From Didymella arachidicola (taxonomy: Eukaryota > Ascomycota > Dothideomycetes > Pleosporales > Didymellaceae), in the NCBI GenBank assembly GCA_016630955.3, contig CM049992.1, positions 1,860,001 through 1,924,000 of the forward strand: a stretch of DNA of 64,000 nt. The letters run 5' to 3'. Numbering within the stretch: the first letter of the stretch is position 1; each line of letters opens with the position of its first letter. The translations under genes were made by a program, and so were the position numbers. Below are positions 10,291 to 19,760 of the stretch, piece after piece. A model generated the notes under the pieces. That model was not told where the DNA came from. It saw nothing but the letters and a program-made list of their open reading frames with translations, and made no database searches.

Positions 10291-12022
10291 CAACCCCAGA
10301 AGGACCCCAGAAACGTCGTCGCGTCACTCAGGCGTGCGACTACTGCCACCGAAGGAGCATCCGCTGTCGTCCCGCTGATGGAGATTCAGAGCAGAGGTGT
10401 GTCAACTGCATCGATTTTGGTCAGCCCTGCACGCGCGATCGAACAGTAAGGCGCCGTGGTGCCAAACCCAGACATGAGAACACGTCGCTATCTACACCAG
10501 ATGCTATGAGAGCCTCAGCCTCTACTGGTTTGAGTCCACAGATATCTGAAGTCTTGGTCTCGGTCACATCATCTTGGACCGCACCCTCAGTGGCCAGTCA
10601 GGCCCTTGTTGTTGATCTCATTGAGATCTATTTCGAGGTAGTCTACCCCATCTTCCCACTATTTCACAGGTCAAGCTTCCTGCGAAAGATTTCGCGAGGC
10701 GAATATACCAGCGACCGGGAATTGTTTGCTGTCACGATGGCGGCATGCGCCCTCAGCTCTGCGAGGGTGACTGACAACGCTCTCACGAACACGGCTTGGG
10801 ATCGCAACAGCCTGCTGAGCACGTCCTCCGTTGCGTTCCACGACGCCGCAGTCAGCGCCTTACCAACAACAGAGACGCCTCAACAGAGCTTGAACTTGAT
10901 GCGCACTTATGCCTTATTGTCCCTCGCTGCTATTCAGAATGGCAAATCGCGAGACATGCAGGCTTATCTTGGTCGTTATCATGCCCTTGTGGCTATGGAC
11001 GGACTGCATGACGAGGTCAATTGGCCGCGGGATCTCACGATCGTCGAGCTTGAGGAACGTCGCCGCCTGGTACGTACATCACCTCGAAGTGCTCTCAAGG
11101 TCTCTAACCCTGTCAGTACTGGTCAATGTATACGCTCGACATATTTTCCTGCATCGTATTTAACAGCATGATCAGGAGTCGAGACCGCCAGTCTAATGTT
11201 CGGTATCCTACCGAGATTGACGATGCGTTCTTCGACGATACTGGTTACAGAAGCGAACCACGATCGACGCACAACGTGTCCAGTCCGTCGAGCGTTATTT
11301 CGCCTGACAGTTGGCTCCACGGCTACAACATCGTAACCGACTTATGGCGGCTGCTAGAATACGTGACGATGAAGCTGCACAGCCACGCCTCGGAAGATCG
11401 GCCGTTTCTCGAAGTGATAGCTGACTTTGGTGTGTCACCCTCTGCGACAACGCTCCAAGCAAAAATTGATCGCATTTACTACCGTCTGCCACATCACTTC
11501 CTGGTCATTGGTGAGATGACTGGCGACAAAACCAAAGATCTTTTTGGCTTCCAGGCTGCGAACATCACTGCGACCGTACAGCTTTTGCGCATGGCTCTTC
11601 TGGCTTCGGAGAAGAACACAATTGACCAACGTTGTCAAGTTGTTAGCGAAGTTGTTGACGCCTTCATACAGATACCAAGATTGTATCTTTGCGCCATTAG
11701 CTCACCACTGTTGCATCACCTAAGCGGCATTGGCTCCATTCTTGGCGGAGTGCTTCAGGAGTCTCTGAGCAATTACCAATACCAACAAGTGCGCACAGTC
11801 CTGCTCTCACTGGCACAGCTATTGGAAAACTTGGAGGTTGGTGCGCACTCAGTTCACTGTGCGCAGAAGCTGAGGGATCTGGTGTTGCGTATCGACGATC
11901 ACATGGCTTCGCGAACTGGAAGAGGATTTGTCTCCACCAAGGATGTCTCAGTTTCCCCCCACGGAGTTCAGTTGCCGGAAGACTTCTTGTCAGAATGGCC
12001 TTGGAAGACTAGTTTCGTGTAA
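10287..12022 (+). CDS. Zn2Cys6 fungal-specific transcription factor
   Basis: Nuclear regulator with an N-terminal binuclear zinc cluster, CX2CX6CX10CX2CX6C (Cys 17, 20, 27, 38, 41, 48), preceded by a KRRR basic run, then a fungal_trans middle homology domain (from about residue 105, YFEVVYPIFPLFHRSSF). A 47-bp intron (11070-11116; GTACGT donor, CTAAC branch, CAG acceptor) joins ERRRL to YWSMYTLDIFSC, the usual (F/Y)W-x-x-Y-x-L-D block of the family, giving about 562 residues. Without splicing the frame ends at 11171. It is divergent from the sugar kinase and followed on the same strand by a sugar transporter, so a pathway-specific activator is the simplest reading. The inducer is unknown. Confidence 0.88.
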
Positions 12023-12372
12023 TAGCGTTCATTCAATGTATCATGCACCATGCCGTAACGAAAGAGCAATTGAATTTTGCACAAAATTCCAGCAGCTCTG
12101 AATGACTACCCAATCCGCCGTCGACGCAAGACGCCTCCGCCGCATGCAGGGGAAATCAAGGTAAGAGGGTCGGTGGAATGTTTGGGCCTGCATGACATGG
12201 GAATGGGCCCGCCACTAGCGGCTCCGCGGAGCGTGTCATGTTTACTTGTGGTTGTTGTTCAAGCATTTAAGCTTTTAGCCGCTTAGACGCTTTCGACATC
12301 AATGGTCGCGGATTACCGGCAGCAACAACAATGCCGAAAACCAACCCCAGCTTACCCCGGATCTCCATACTA
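12023..12372. other. Intergenic region, regulator to transporter
   Basis: No gene seen. Contains the regulator 3' flank and the distal transporter promoter. Confidence 0.5.
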
Positions 12373-12432
12373 TGTCGCGAGAACAGTTCGGCGAGAATAG
12401 TTCGGCGAGCACAGCTCGGACATCACTATAAG
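12373..12432 (+). promoter_or_regulatory. Phased CGG/CGA repeat array before a TATA-like site
   Basis: Four similar units follow each other with a 13-14-bp step: TGTCGCGAGAACA (12373), GTTCGGCGAGAATA (12386), GTTCGGCGAGCACA (12400) and GCTCGGACATCACT (12414). A TATA-like CTATAAG follows at 12426, about 75 bp before the transporter ATG. CGG half-sites are what Zn2Cys6 proteins bind, so this is a plausible operator for the adjacent regulator. That link is inference. Confidence 0.5.
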
Positions 12433-12505
12433 ACGATGGAGAACGCTGTTTTCAAAAAGACATTACGATTCGGAAACTCGCCCTTCAGATCACACCTTCA
12501 CCAAC

Positions 12506-14140
12506 ATGCCCAGCTTCCAACCATGGCGTCGGGTCCCAGGACGAGTGCTTATGTTCCTTCTCAATGCATTCATATTTGTTGCCCTGATTTTTGAGGGATA
12601 CAACCAGGGCGTTCTCGGCACAGTATCTGGCACTCCAGGTTTCATCGAGATGGCAGACATCGGCTCAGCTGGCATCGTCACCAATTCGACCAAGCAAGGT
12701 GGTCTCGCGGCTGCATACTACTTTGGAGCCCTGTTTGGAGCATTCATTGGCGGCTGGGTCGGAGATAAATACGGCAGGAAAGTTGGAGTCTTCCTCGGCG
12801 CCTGGCAGGGTCTCATCGGAGGAGCTCTCCAGGCTGGGAGTGTCAACTCTGACATGTTCATATGCGCTCGTGTCCTAACTGGTCTCGGAATGGGATTTGT
12901 TATGGCCATTGTACCCCCCTGGGTCTCGGAGCTTTCCCAAGCCCACGATCGTGGATCCAACTTCTCGGCCATCTTCATCGCCAATTTCCTCGGCGTCACC
13001 ATCGCCAACTGGATCAACTTCGGCGTTCGAAGCTCTGGGACACAGTTCAGATGGCGCTTCCCGCTCGCCTTCATGTGCGTCCCAGTCTTCATCAACGCTG
13101 TCACGGTCATGTTCCTCCCTGAGTCGCCACGCTGGCTGATGGCACACGACCGGAGGGACGAAGCTGTAGAAATCCTTTGCAAGGTACGCGGTGACATAAT
13201 GCTCACCGATCCATCAATTCAGGATGAGCTTGAACAGCTGCACGCAATTGTTGAGGCTTCCAAGCACCCACGCAACAGCTACATCAACTTATTTCTCTGC
13301 GGTCGTCACTCTGGGTCTCTCCATCTTGGCCGTCGCGCAATGCTTGGGTTTGCGCTTCAGCAGATCCAACAATGGTGCGGAATTGTCGCCATTGTGACTT
13401 GGAGCAGCCGTCTCTTCGCACTAGCAGGCTTCGATGAGGTCAAATCGCTGTGGATGGCCGGACTAGTCAACACACTTGGCATCTTTGGCACAGCTGCCGC
13501 TGGTCTGATCATCGATCGCATTGGTCGTCGTATGAGCCTGCTAGTGTCATTTGTCATTCAAGGCATTGCACTATTCATCGTGGCAGGACTTATCAAGTCA
13601 TCCGAGGACTACGCAGAAACTAACCTCAGAAAATCAGAGATGCTCGGTCAAGGCGCAGCATCATTCGTCTTCATCTACCTCTGGTTCTTCTGCATGTTTA
13701 ACATTGTTCCATCCTGGCTGTATGGGACAGAAATCTGGCCACAGGATGTCCGTGCAAAGGGCTACTCCTTTACTATTCTTGGCTGGGCGGTTGGGTGCGG
13801 TATGACTACGTTCCTCATTCCGACCATGCTGTCCAAGATCGGATGGTACACTTTCATCTTCTTCGGTGTTATGAACGCCGCCGTCTTGCCAATCATCTAC
13901 TGTTTTTATGTGGAACCGGCAGGACGCAGTTTGGAGGAGGTCAATCTCCTCTTCACAAGCGACAGCCCTTTTGTCAAACGCAACGTTGAGGAGTACCAAA
14001 GAAGAGTCGCTGCTGCTGGTGGAAATACTGCTGTTGCCGCACGCAGGCTTATGGAAGAAGTGGAAGGAATCTTCACGAGCGATGAGGAGGTGCTTGATAA
14101 AAATAGCAAGCTTAAGGTGGAAGACGTTGAGATGTCATAG
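12506..14140 (+). CDS. MFS hexose/sugar transporter
   Basis: Plasma-membrane sugar porter of the major facilitator superfamily, 544 residues, single exon, about 12 hydrophobic helices. Family signatures: GWVGDKYGRKVG after helix 2, LPESPRWLMAHDRRDEA before the central loop, QQIQQWCGI in helix 7, GLIIDRIGRRMS after helix 8, and VEPAGRSLEEVN at the C-terminal end. An N-glycosylation-type NST occurs near residue 61. The gene follows the Zn2Cys6 regulator in the same direction and has a repeat array in its promoter. The substrate cannot be read from sequence. By context an anhydrosugar or a related hexose is possible. Confidence 0.88.
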   Translation: MPSFQPWRRVPGRVLMFLLNAFIFVALIFEGYNQGVLGTVSGTPGFIEMADIGSAGIVTNSTKQGGLAAAYYFGALFGAFIGGWVGDKYGRKVGVFLGAWQGLIGGALQAGSVNSDMFICARVLTGLGMGFVMAIVPPWVSELSQAHDRGSNFSAIFIANFLGVTIANWINFGVRSSGTQFRWRFPLAFMCVPVFINAVTVMFLPESPRWLMAHDRRDEAVEILCKVRGDIMLTDPSIQDELEQLHAIVEASKHPRNSYINLFLCGRHSGSLHLGRRAMLGFALQQIQQWCGIVAIVTWSSRLFALAGFDEVKSLWMAGLVNTLGIFGTAAAGLIIDRIGRRMSLLVSFVIQGIALFIVAGLIKSSEDYAETNLRKSEMLGQGAASFVFIYLWFFCMFNIVPSWLYGTEIWPQDVRAKGYSFTILGWAVGCGMTTFLIPTMLSKIGWYTFIFFGVMNAAVLPIIYCFYVEPAGRSLEEVNLLFTSDSPFVKRNVEEYQRRVAAAGGNTAVAARRLMEEVEGIFTSDEEVLDKNSKLKVEDVEMS

Positions 14141-14392
14141 TTAGAAATAACCCTCGATCGTTAGCCCACGTTGTAGATCTGGCTTTGTATCTGTAAAAAG
14201 TACTGTTTATTGTCACCTTTGTCGTATGAAAATTCTATGCATTGGAAACACCTATACCCTATCAACCATAAAAGCTCAGCGTCCACAATCGCCCCAAAAT
14301 TAATTCCATGGCATCTAAAAACTCGTACCTCGTGCCTGAACCTTAGTGCAGAGCACCATGGCTTCCACCGAGACTTCACCGCTCTCACACAT
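14141..14392. other. Intergenic, convergent 3' ends
   Basis: AT-rich 3' flanks of the transporter (+) and the LPMO-like gene (-). No gene seen. Confidence 0.5.
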
Positions 14393-15109
14393 CTATTCGA
14401 TCATGACGTCGAAACAAGTACTCCACCTAGGCTTACCCCCATACTCCCACACCCATACCATCATGTGTCTTCCACTCTCCATCTCCTTCGGCATATTAAC
14501 CGTCATCCAATTGCCTTTATCCAGCAAGCCCTGAGTCGGGCTCTTAACATTTGGGTCATCAGGCCAAATGAATGCTTCCTCAGCGAATCCAATTTCCCCG
14601 AGCTTATTCTTCTCGGTGAGCTCCTTTATATCCTCAATTTCTGCCTCTTTCTTTCCCTTCCAATACACAACACTCTTCCCCGGATCTCCACCGTCTACAT
14701 TCGCGCCCCTGGAATGCCCGTTTCCTCCGAACATCAGCTTGATGCTGCCACCTGGCTTCGCAGTCGCCATCACTGCGTTCTCCTCAATGAAGTACGTTGG
14801 GCTGCGCTGACTGGGGTGGCAAGCATGCGTGTCACCCTTAAACTCTTGAGCCGCGATATCCCAGAGGTAGTTGCTTGATTCATCGATCCAGTTCCCGGGG
14901 TTGTGCTTTGCGCGCGGCCAGCCGTTACAGAAAACTGCGAGTCCTGGGGCGAAAGTATCGACGAAGAGATCGCCAGGCTTTTCGTGCTCGGTTGCGTTGC
15001 CTTTCATCCATTCCAGGATGAGCTTGTTGTCTTGGTCTGTGCAGCCCAGCCAGGAGTGTGCGGTAACGAGGGCAGTGCTGCCAAGAAGAAGGGAGACTGA
15101 GCGGACCAT
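14393..15109 (-). CDS. Secreted LPMO-like protein (N-terminal His copper site)
   Basis: Predicted secreted protein of 238 residues, single exon. An N-terminal signal peptide (MVRSVSLLLGSTALVTA) would be cut just before HSWLGC, leaving an N-terminal histidine, the hallmark of copper lytic polysaccharide monooxygenases. Candidates for the second copper-binding His are in GDTHACHPSQ. The C-terminal WVWEYGG-x-x-RWSTCFDV segment resembles the WxW and CxDV end of LPMO-like folds, where an aromatic residue sits in the axial copper position. At least six cysteines suggest disulfides. I cannot place it in a defined AA family, and it might be an LPMO-like copper protein without oxidase activity. It lies convergent to the sugar transporter. 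Confidence 0.65.
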   Translation of the reverse strand: MVRSVSLLLGSTALVTAHSWLGCTDQDNKLILEWMKGNATEHEKPGDLFVDTFAPGLAVFCNGWPRAKHNPGNWIDESSNYLWDIAAQEFKGDTHACHPSQRSPTYFIEENAVMATAKPGGSIKLMFGGNGHSRGANVDGGDPGKSVVYWKGKKEAEIEDIKELTEKNKLGEIGFAEEAFIWPDDPNVKSPTQGLLDKGNWMTVNMPKEMESGRHMMVWVWEYGGKPRWSTCFDVMIE

Positions 15110-16098
15110 GTTTGCTGATAATGTTGTGATGAGTGTAGAGGCTGGCTCAATCTGTTCTGGTGGTTTCTGATCGAATTTCCCTTGCCTTTAATGCCATTCT
15201 GCTGCTGCGTTACACACTGCGTAGAGGATGGTGGCTGCTCACGGACTTCGCAATTCGGACATTGAGGCGGACAACGCTTGTTAGCCTGACGGTACCATGA
15301 CGTTTGAGCACCCAATGTTCTAAATACTTTTTTACCTATTGAACTCGCAGTTTTCGGAGTCCAGCTCACGGGCTGAATGTCTTGCACTTATGGCTCCGCC
15401 CGATCAGTGCCCATGGCCAAGCAGATTCTGCCAGCTGACCGACCTGATAATAATATTCAGTAGCCCTTTCATGCGGGGGAGTCTTGGATCTTACTAAAAC
15501 CTGTTAACATTTATCCGTTGTCAGGACTTTGACCAACGTGCGCAGCGATCTTCATAGCTCAGGCACTAGCTATCCATAAGCATTGTTTGGCCCTGAATCG
15601 CGCTGCTAGGAATGCTTATGCGCATCATGGGCTACTCAGAAGGGCTCAATGTTGAGGTTCAGGCATCAAAACGGCACACTTTTGCATGTTTGCCTGTGAA
15701 TAGGCTGATGCTTGGTGTCCGACGCGTTACTCGAAGTCCGGCCAAGTAGTAGTCGCAGCAAGATTTACTCCACAAAAGGTAAAATGGGAGAAACCATATA
15801 AGCCGCCACTAATCGGGGATCAGTCTCGGAGTCATAGGTCGTCGAGGCGGTGGGGGCCCTGCAACTCGGAACATAGAACCAGGTTTTTTTTTTTCGAAAG
15901 TTCATACATCTCATTGTAACTGCACAGATCTATGCAATTGCTAGTCACACTGGGCTCGGCCTTCTGGCAGGTGCGGATCGTTGGTGCGAACGGCCCTAGG
16001 CGCGAGACGGATGTGACCAACCGTCAACATGTGGCCTAAGACATTAGTTTGCCTGGGCAAGAAGCTTTGTTGGACTACGAATAGTGCGAAACCAACTA
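15110..16098. other. Intergenic region without recognised gene
   Basis: About 1 kb between the LPMO-like gene and transposon E2. The open frames are short and show no domains. The pyrimidine-rich stretch near 15180 upstream of the LPMO-like gene may be promoter. Confidence 0.5.
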
Positions 16099-17953
16099 AC
16101 GTAGGTGGCAAGCGAGCTGCGCACGCAAGCGAGCTGCGCACCCCACCAAACTTGCCCACCTCTTTCATCTTAACGTACAATGGCTCAACGCAGTGCTACT
16201 CAGATAACCTCAAATGAAGCAGATATTCAGCTTGCTATCTTGTCTGTTACTTCTGGTCAATTACACGCTAATCGACGCGCTGCTAAAACCTACAACGTTG
16301 CTGAATCTACACTGCGCAGCCGACGCGCTAGTGTACCTGCCCGACGCGATTGCCAGCCTAACTCAAGGAAGCTCACCCAGGTAGAAGAGGAGGTGATTGT
16401 TACCCATATACTTGACCTTGACTTGCGTGGGTTTGCGCCTACGTACGCAGCTGTACGTGATATGGCTAATAGACTGCTGGCTGCGCGCAGCGCTGGTGAG
16501 GTTGGGCAGAAGTGGCCTGCCAACTTTGTTAAGCGTACACACAGTCTTACGACGCGTTTTAATCGCGCATATGATAGGCAGAGAGCTCTGTGTGAAGATC
16601 CAGTCTTAATCAAGAAGTGGTTCGAGCTGGTAGAGCAGACAAAGATCAAGTACGGCATCTGTGATGATGACGTCTGGAACTTTGACGAGGCAGGCTTTAT
16701 GATGGGCAAGATCACGACGCAGCTTGTCGTGACAGGGTCAGAGAGAAGAGGCTGGCCAAAGGCTCTTCAGCCTGGCAATCGTGAGTGGGCAACGTTGATT
16801 GCTGGTATCAATGCTGCTGGCTGGTCTATCCCACCATTCATCATCTTGACTGGCCAGTATCACCTCTCTGCCTGGTATAAGGACGCAGCAATCCCACGCG
16901 ACTGGGCGATCGCAGTCAGCGACAACGGCTGGACTACCAACGAGCTAGGAGTAGAGTGGCTAGAGCACTTCAACGCTCATACAAAGGCTCGTACAGTAGG
17001 AGCACGTCGGCTGCTCATCCTTGATGGCCATGAGAGTCACCACTCTCTTAAGTTCCAGGAGATCTGCAAGGAGAACAACATCTACACGCTCTGCATGCCG
17101 CTTTACTTATCTCATCTTCTCCAGCCTCTTGACGTTGGCTGCTTCTCGCCATTGAAGCGCGCGTACAGCCGTGAGATTGAGAGCCTGATCCGCGACCATA
17201 TCAACCACATCACCAAGCTTGAGTTCCTCCCAGCTATCAAGGCAGCGTACGATCGATCGTTTACACCAGCCAATATACGATCAGCTTTTCAAGGAGCAGG
17301 TCTTGTCCCACACCAGCCAGACGCAGTCCTATCAAAGCTTGACGTGCAGCTGCGTACGCCGACTCCACCAGCAGCTCTGATCAACACTCTGTGGGAGGCT
17401 CGTACACCAAGCAACATACGTGAGCTTGAAGCTCAGTCAACGCTTATACGTGAGCGTGTACGCAAGCACAAGAGCTCGTCGCCAGCCTCAATTATTGAAG
17501 CAATTGACCAGCTCAAGAAGGGGGCAGAGGTGATGATGCTGTCTGCTGAGCTAATGCGCGATCGGATTACCAGCCTTAAGAAGGCTAATAAGGCAGCGTC
17601 TGAGCGTAAACAACGCAAGAAAAAGCGTACACAACATCAAGGAGTGTTAACACAGGGAGCTGGAGAGGATATACTCACCCAACGTAAGGCTAAGCAGCAG
17701 ATTGACTGTGAGGAGCGTCAGAGAGGAGAGCAATCAGGCGTTAGTCGTCAGTCTCTTGCGCGCTGCAAGAGGTGTAGAGAGCGTGGTCAGAACTCACGTA
17801 CGTGTAAGAAAGAGCCTATAGCTACTACTTAATCTGTTATGTTAATAGCTATCTATTATTTTATTGCGTTGTTGAGATACACGTCTGCAGAGGTGCTTAA
17901 GTTTGGTGTGGTGCGTCGCTCGCTTGTACGCGTCGCTCGCTTGTAAACTACGT
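16099..17953 (+). mobile_element. E2: pogo-like transposon, group B
   Basis: 1855 bp between TA duplications (16097-16098 and 17954-17955). The TIRs start ACGTAG and are imperfect: each holds two 17-bp-spaced copies of a motif, CAAGCGAGCTGCGCACG at the left and a CAAGCGAGCGACGCGTA-type motif at the right. One transposase gene fills the element. Confidence 0.9.
16180..17832 (+). CDS. E2 transposase, full-length open frame
   Basis: Pogo/Fot1-type DDE transposase of 550 residues, without stops. N-terminal HTH (psq-like, residues about 12-55), CENP-B-type HTH (about 60-130), then the catalytic domain: NFDEAGFMMGK (Asp 1), LLILDGHESHHS (Asp 2), LLQPLDVGCF (Asp 3), with 35 residues between Asp 2 and Asp 3. 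The C-terminus has basic coiled coil and a degenerate zinc knuckle, CKRCRERGQNSRTCKK, in which Gln replaces the usual His. A run MPLYLSHLLQ stands where sister copies have MPPHSSHLLQ. All three changes are C-to-T, so the copy may already be weakly damaged. Whether it is active is open. Confidence 0.88.
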   Translation: MAQRSATQITSNEADIQLAILSVTSGQLHANRRAAKTYNVAESTLRSRRASVPARRDCQPNSRKLTQVEEEVIVTHILDLDLRGFAPTYAAVRDMANRLLAARSAGEVGQKWPANFVKRTHSLTTRFNRAYDRQRALCEDPVLIKKWFELVEQTKIKYGICDDDVWNFDEAGFMMGKITTQLVVTGSERRGWPKALQPGNREWATLIAGINAAGWSIPPFIILTGQYHLSAWYKDAAIPRDWAIAVSDNGWTTNELGVEWLEHFNAHTKARTVGARRLLILDGHESHHSLKFQEICKENNIYTLCMPLYLSHLLQPLDVGCFSPLKRAYSREIESLIRDHINHITKLEFLPAIKAAYDRSFTPANIRSAFQGAGLVPHQPDAVLSKLDVQLRTPTPPAALINTLWEARTPSNIRELEAQSTLIRERVRKHKSSSPASIIEAIDQLKKGAEVMMLSAELMRDRITSLKKANKAASERKQRKKKRTQHQGVLTQGAGEDILTQRKAKQQIDCEERQRGEQSGVSRQSLARCKRCRERGQNSRTCKKEPIATT

Positions 17954-18106
17954 TATGTGAATGATGCGCAGTCATGCGTATTATGTATTTTTCATTGTTG
18001 TCAATCTGTTCTCCAAGTGAACGCCCCGCTGGAAGGATATATCTCGAGGCCTCCACAATGCCTACGCAAAGACACTGTGCCCCATTCGTAACGTCATCGA
18101 TAATCA

Positions 18107-18958
18107 CTATAGGCTCTCCCTCGTGCTTACTTCCCATTGCAAGAACTTAACATTTGCTTGGTACAATTCGTTGCTGTAATAGCCGCCGCCAATGGCATAG
18201 TCCAGTAGGAGTCTAGCGAAGCCGTCATCCTGCCGTCTCAGGAAACGGCAAAACTCTTCATCGTTTTTTCCAAGGAGATACTGAACAAAGCTTGCATTCA
18301 TGACGAAGTTGGGGCCGTGCGCGATATCCTCGACGTCCTTGAGGGAAGGACTCACAATGAATGCCAAGATTGGCGAAAGAGACGTTGCCTTTGAAGGGTC
18401 GAGTATCGAGGCGAGATAGGCGAAGATTATTGGGTTGTTGACGTCGGGAGAGCAGAGTGACTTTTGAAGTTGGCGTTCTCGATCCTGACTTAGGCGGATA
18501 TCGCACAGAATGATGAGGGTCTTGCATCCAACGAGCTGGCGATTGAGTCGGTAGATCTCGTTCCCTGCCTGCGGTCCGTTCCGCTCGTTTAACCCTTCTC
18601 GCACCAAGGTGATGTCGATCTTGATGGCTGGATCAGCATTGGCCGCGATCAGGTGTCGATTTAGATAAGCGACAAAATGATTGCGCAAACTGTGGGTGGC
18701 CGTGGGAACATAGTCGGATATAACGGCAACTGCAAAGTTGTCTGCTGCGCTCTGATTGCTTGCTGGTGTCGTCGTGGTATGTTGCGCAGCCTTGGACCCG
18801 AGGCCATGGGCAATGAAGGCCATAGCGCAGTCCGTGCCGAAACGGTGCGCTAGCCTGTCATCCCCGAAGACATAGCGTTGGTAATCCTTGATGTTGAATG
18901 GGAAAATCACCTCATCTTCCCCTTGAATTTGGTGGAGGGCAAAGACATTGTCAACCAT
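18107..18958 (-). CDS. Unrecognised protein, possibly phosphoribosyltransferase-like
   Basis: 283 residues from the first in-frame ATG (18958). The frame stays open to 19036 but without another ATG. The N-terminal part has FPFNIKDYQRYVFGDDRLAHRFG. The middle has alternating beta/alpha character (FAVAVISDYVP, KIDITLVREGLN, CKTLIILCDIRL), and the C-terminus is helical. The GD-x-x-x-A-x-RFG start weakly recalls phosphoribosyltransferase-like proteins found in bacterial stress operons, but I cannot confirm the phosphate-binding loop. No introns and no signal peptide. It lies between transposon E2 and the alpha/beta hydrolase gene. Confidence 0.55.
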   Translation of the reverse strand: MVDNVFALHQIQGEDEVIFPFNIKDYQRYVFGDDRLAHRFGTDCAMAFIAHGLGSKAAQHTTTTPASNQSAADNFAVAVISDYVPTATHSLRNHFVAYLNRHLIAANADPAIKIDITLVREGLNERNGPQAGNEIYRLNRQLVGCKTLIILCDIRLSQDRERQLQKSLCSPDVNNPIIFAYLASILDPSKATSLSPILAFIVSPSLKDVEDIAHGPNFVMNASFVQYLLGKNDEEFCRFLRRQDDGFARLLLDYAIGGGYYSNELYQANVKFLQWEVSTRESL

Positions 18959-19760
18959 CGAGCTGCAGCAGCTCCGCTCAGGCGTGGAACTGGAAGCATT
19001 GAAGGAGCAATGGGTGGGAATTTGAGAAACATTCAAAGGGCTCTTGGCGTCTACTGTGTAGCGGATGCACCTGCAATCGCTTTACACAGCCCCGTCACGT
19101 GAACACTATGCCTTGAAAATGTATGCAGATCTCCATGAGAAAATGCCGCAAGACACGCAACTTCTTGACCCTTCCACGGATCGTACCTGAAAATGTTGTA
19201 GCGGTAGGAACATAATTACTCTTTGTCCTGCGGATCACGTCTCCTCAGCTCGGTAGTCGAGGTCAGGCGCAGCTCATAGGCCCTTGGTAACTTAACCAAA
19301 CGTAAATATGGCCTTGAGTGGGACGTGAAATCGTAGAGTTTCCATGATGCCGTCACTGTCAAAAGCCAAACAGCGGTGACGTTGAGGGTTGCAGTACCGT
19401 CCTTGTGGGTACCGGCAACTGCCAGAAAGCTTCGAATCGGTCCAAACGCACGGGCCTCGCGAACGTGAGTTGACCGGCGCCAACAGAGATCTTGCACAGT
19501 TTCGCGCCTAACGATGAGTTTGGGATTCACCTTCGGTGTCGCCCGCACCACCCGGTGTACACTTCCGAGCTCACGACGAACAAGCAAAGCGCTGTGAATG
19601 TCCATTAGAATCTCCCACGATAGTTACATCTACGTGCTTGTCGAGTTCCCATCTGAGCAATTGCGGATGCAACAAGCGGGCAAGCATGCTGCATGCGAAT
19701 TGCGCAGCCAAGCCTGGCAGCGGAAAGCTTGCAAGATGTGCCGCGAACCCTTTGCCGATC
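18959..19760. other. Intergenic region without recognised gene
   Basis: Upstream of the unrecognised gene and downstream of the hydrolase. A minus frame at 19216-19605 is open, but its composition is Arg/Thr/Val-rich without domains, and the alternative frames are equally unconvincing. Confidence 0.4.

Noticed and set aside
19216..19605. 129-codon minus-strand frame
   Set aside because: No ATG-anchored domain, atypical composition and competing frames.
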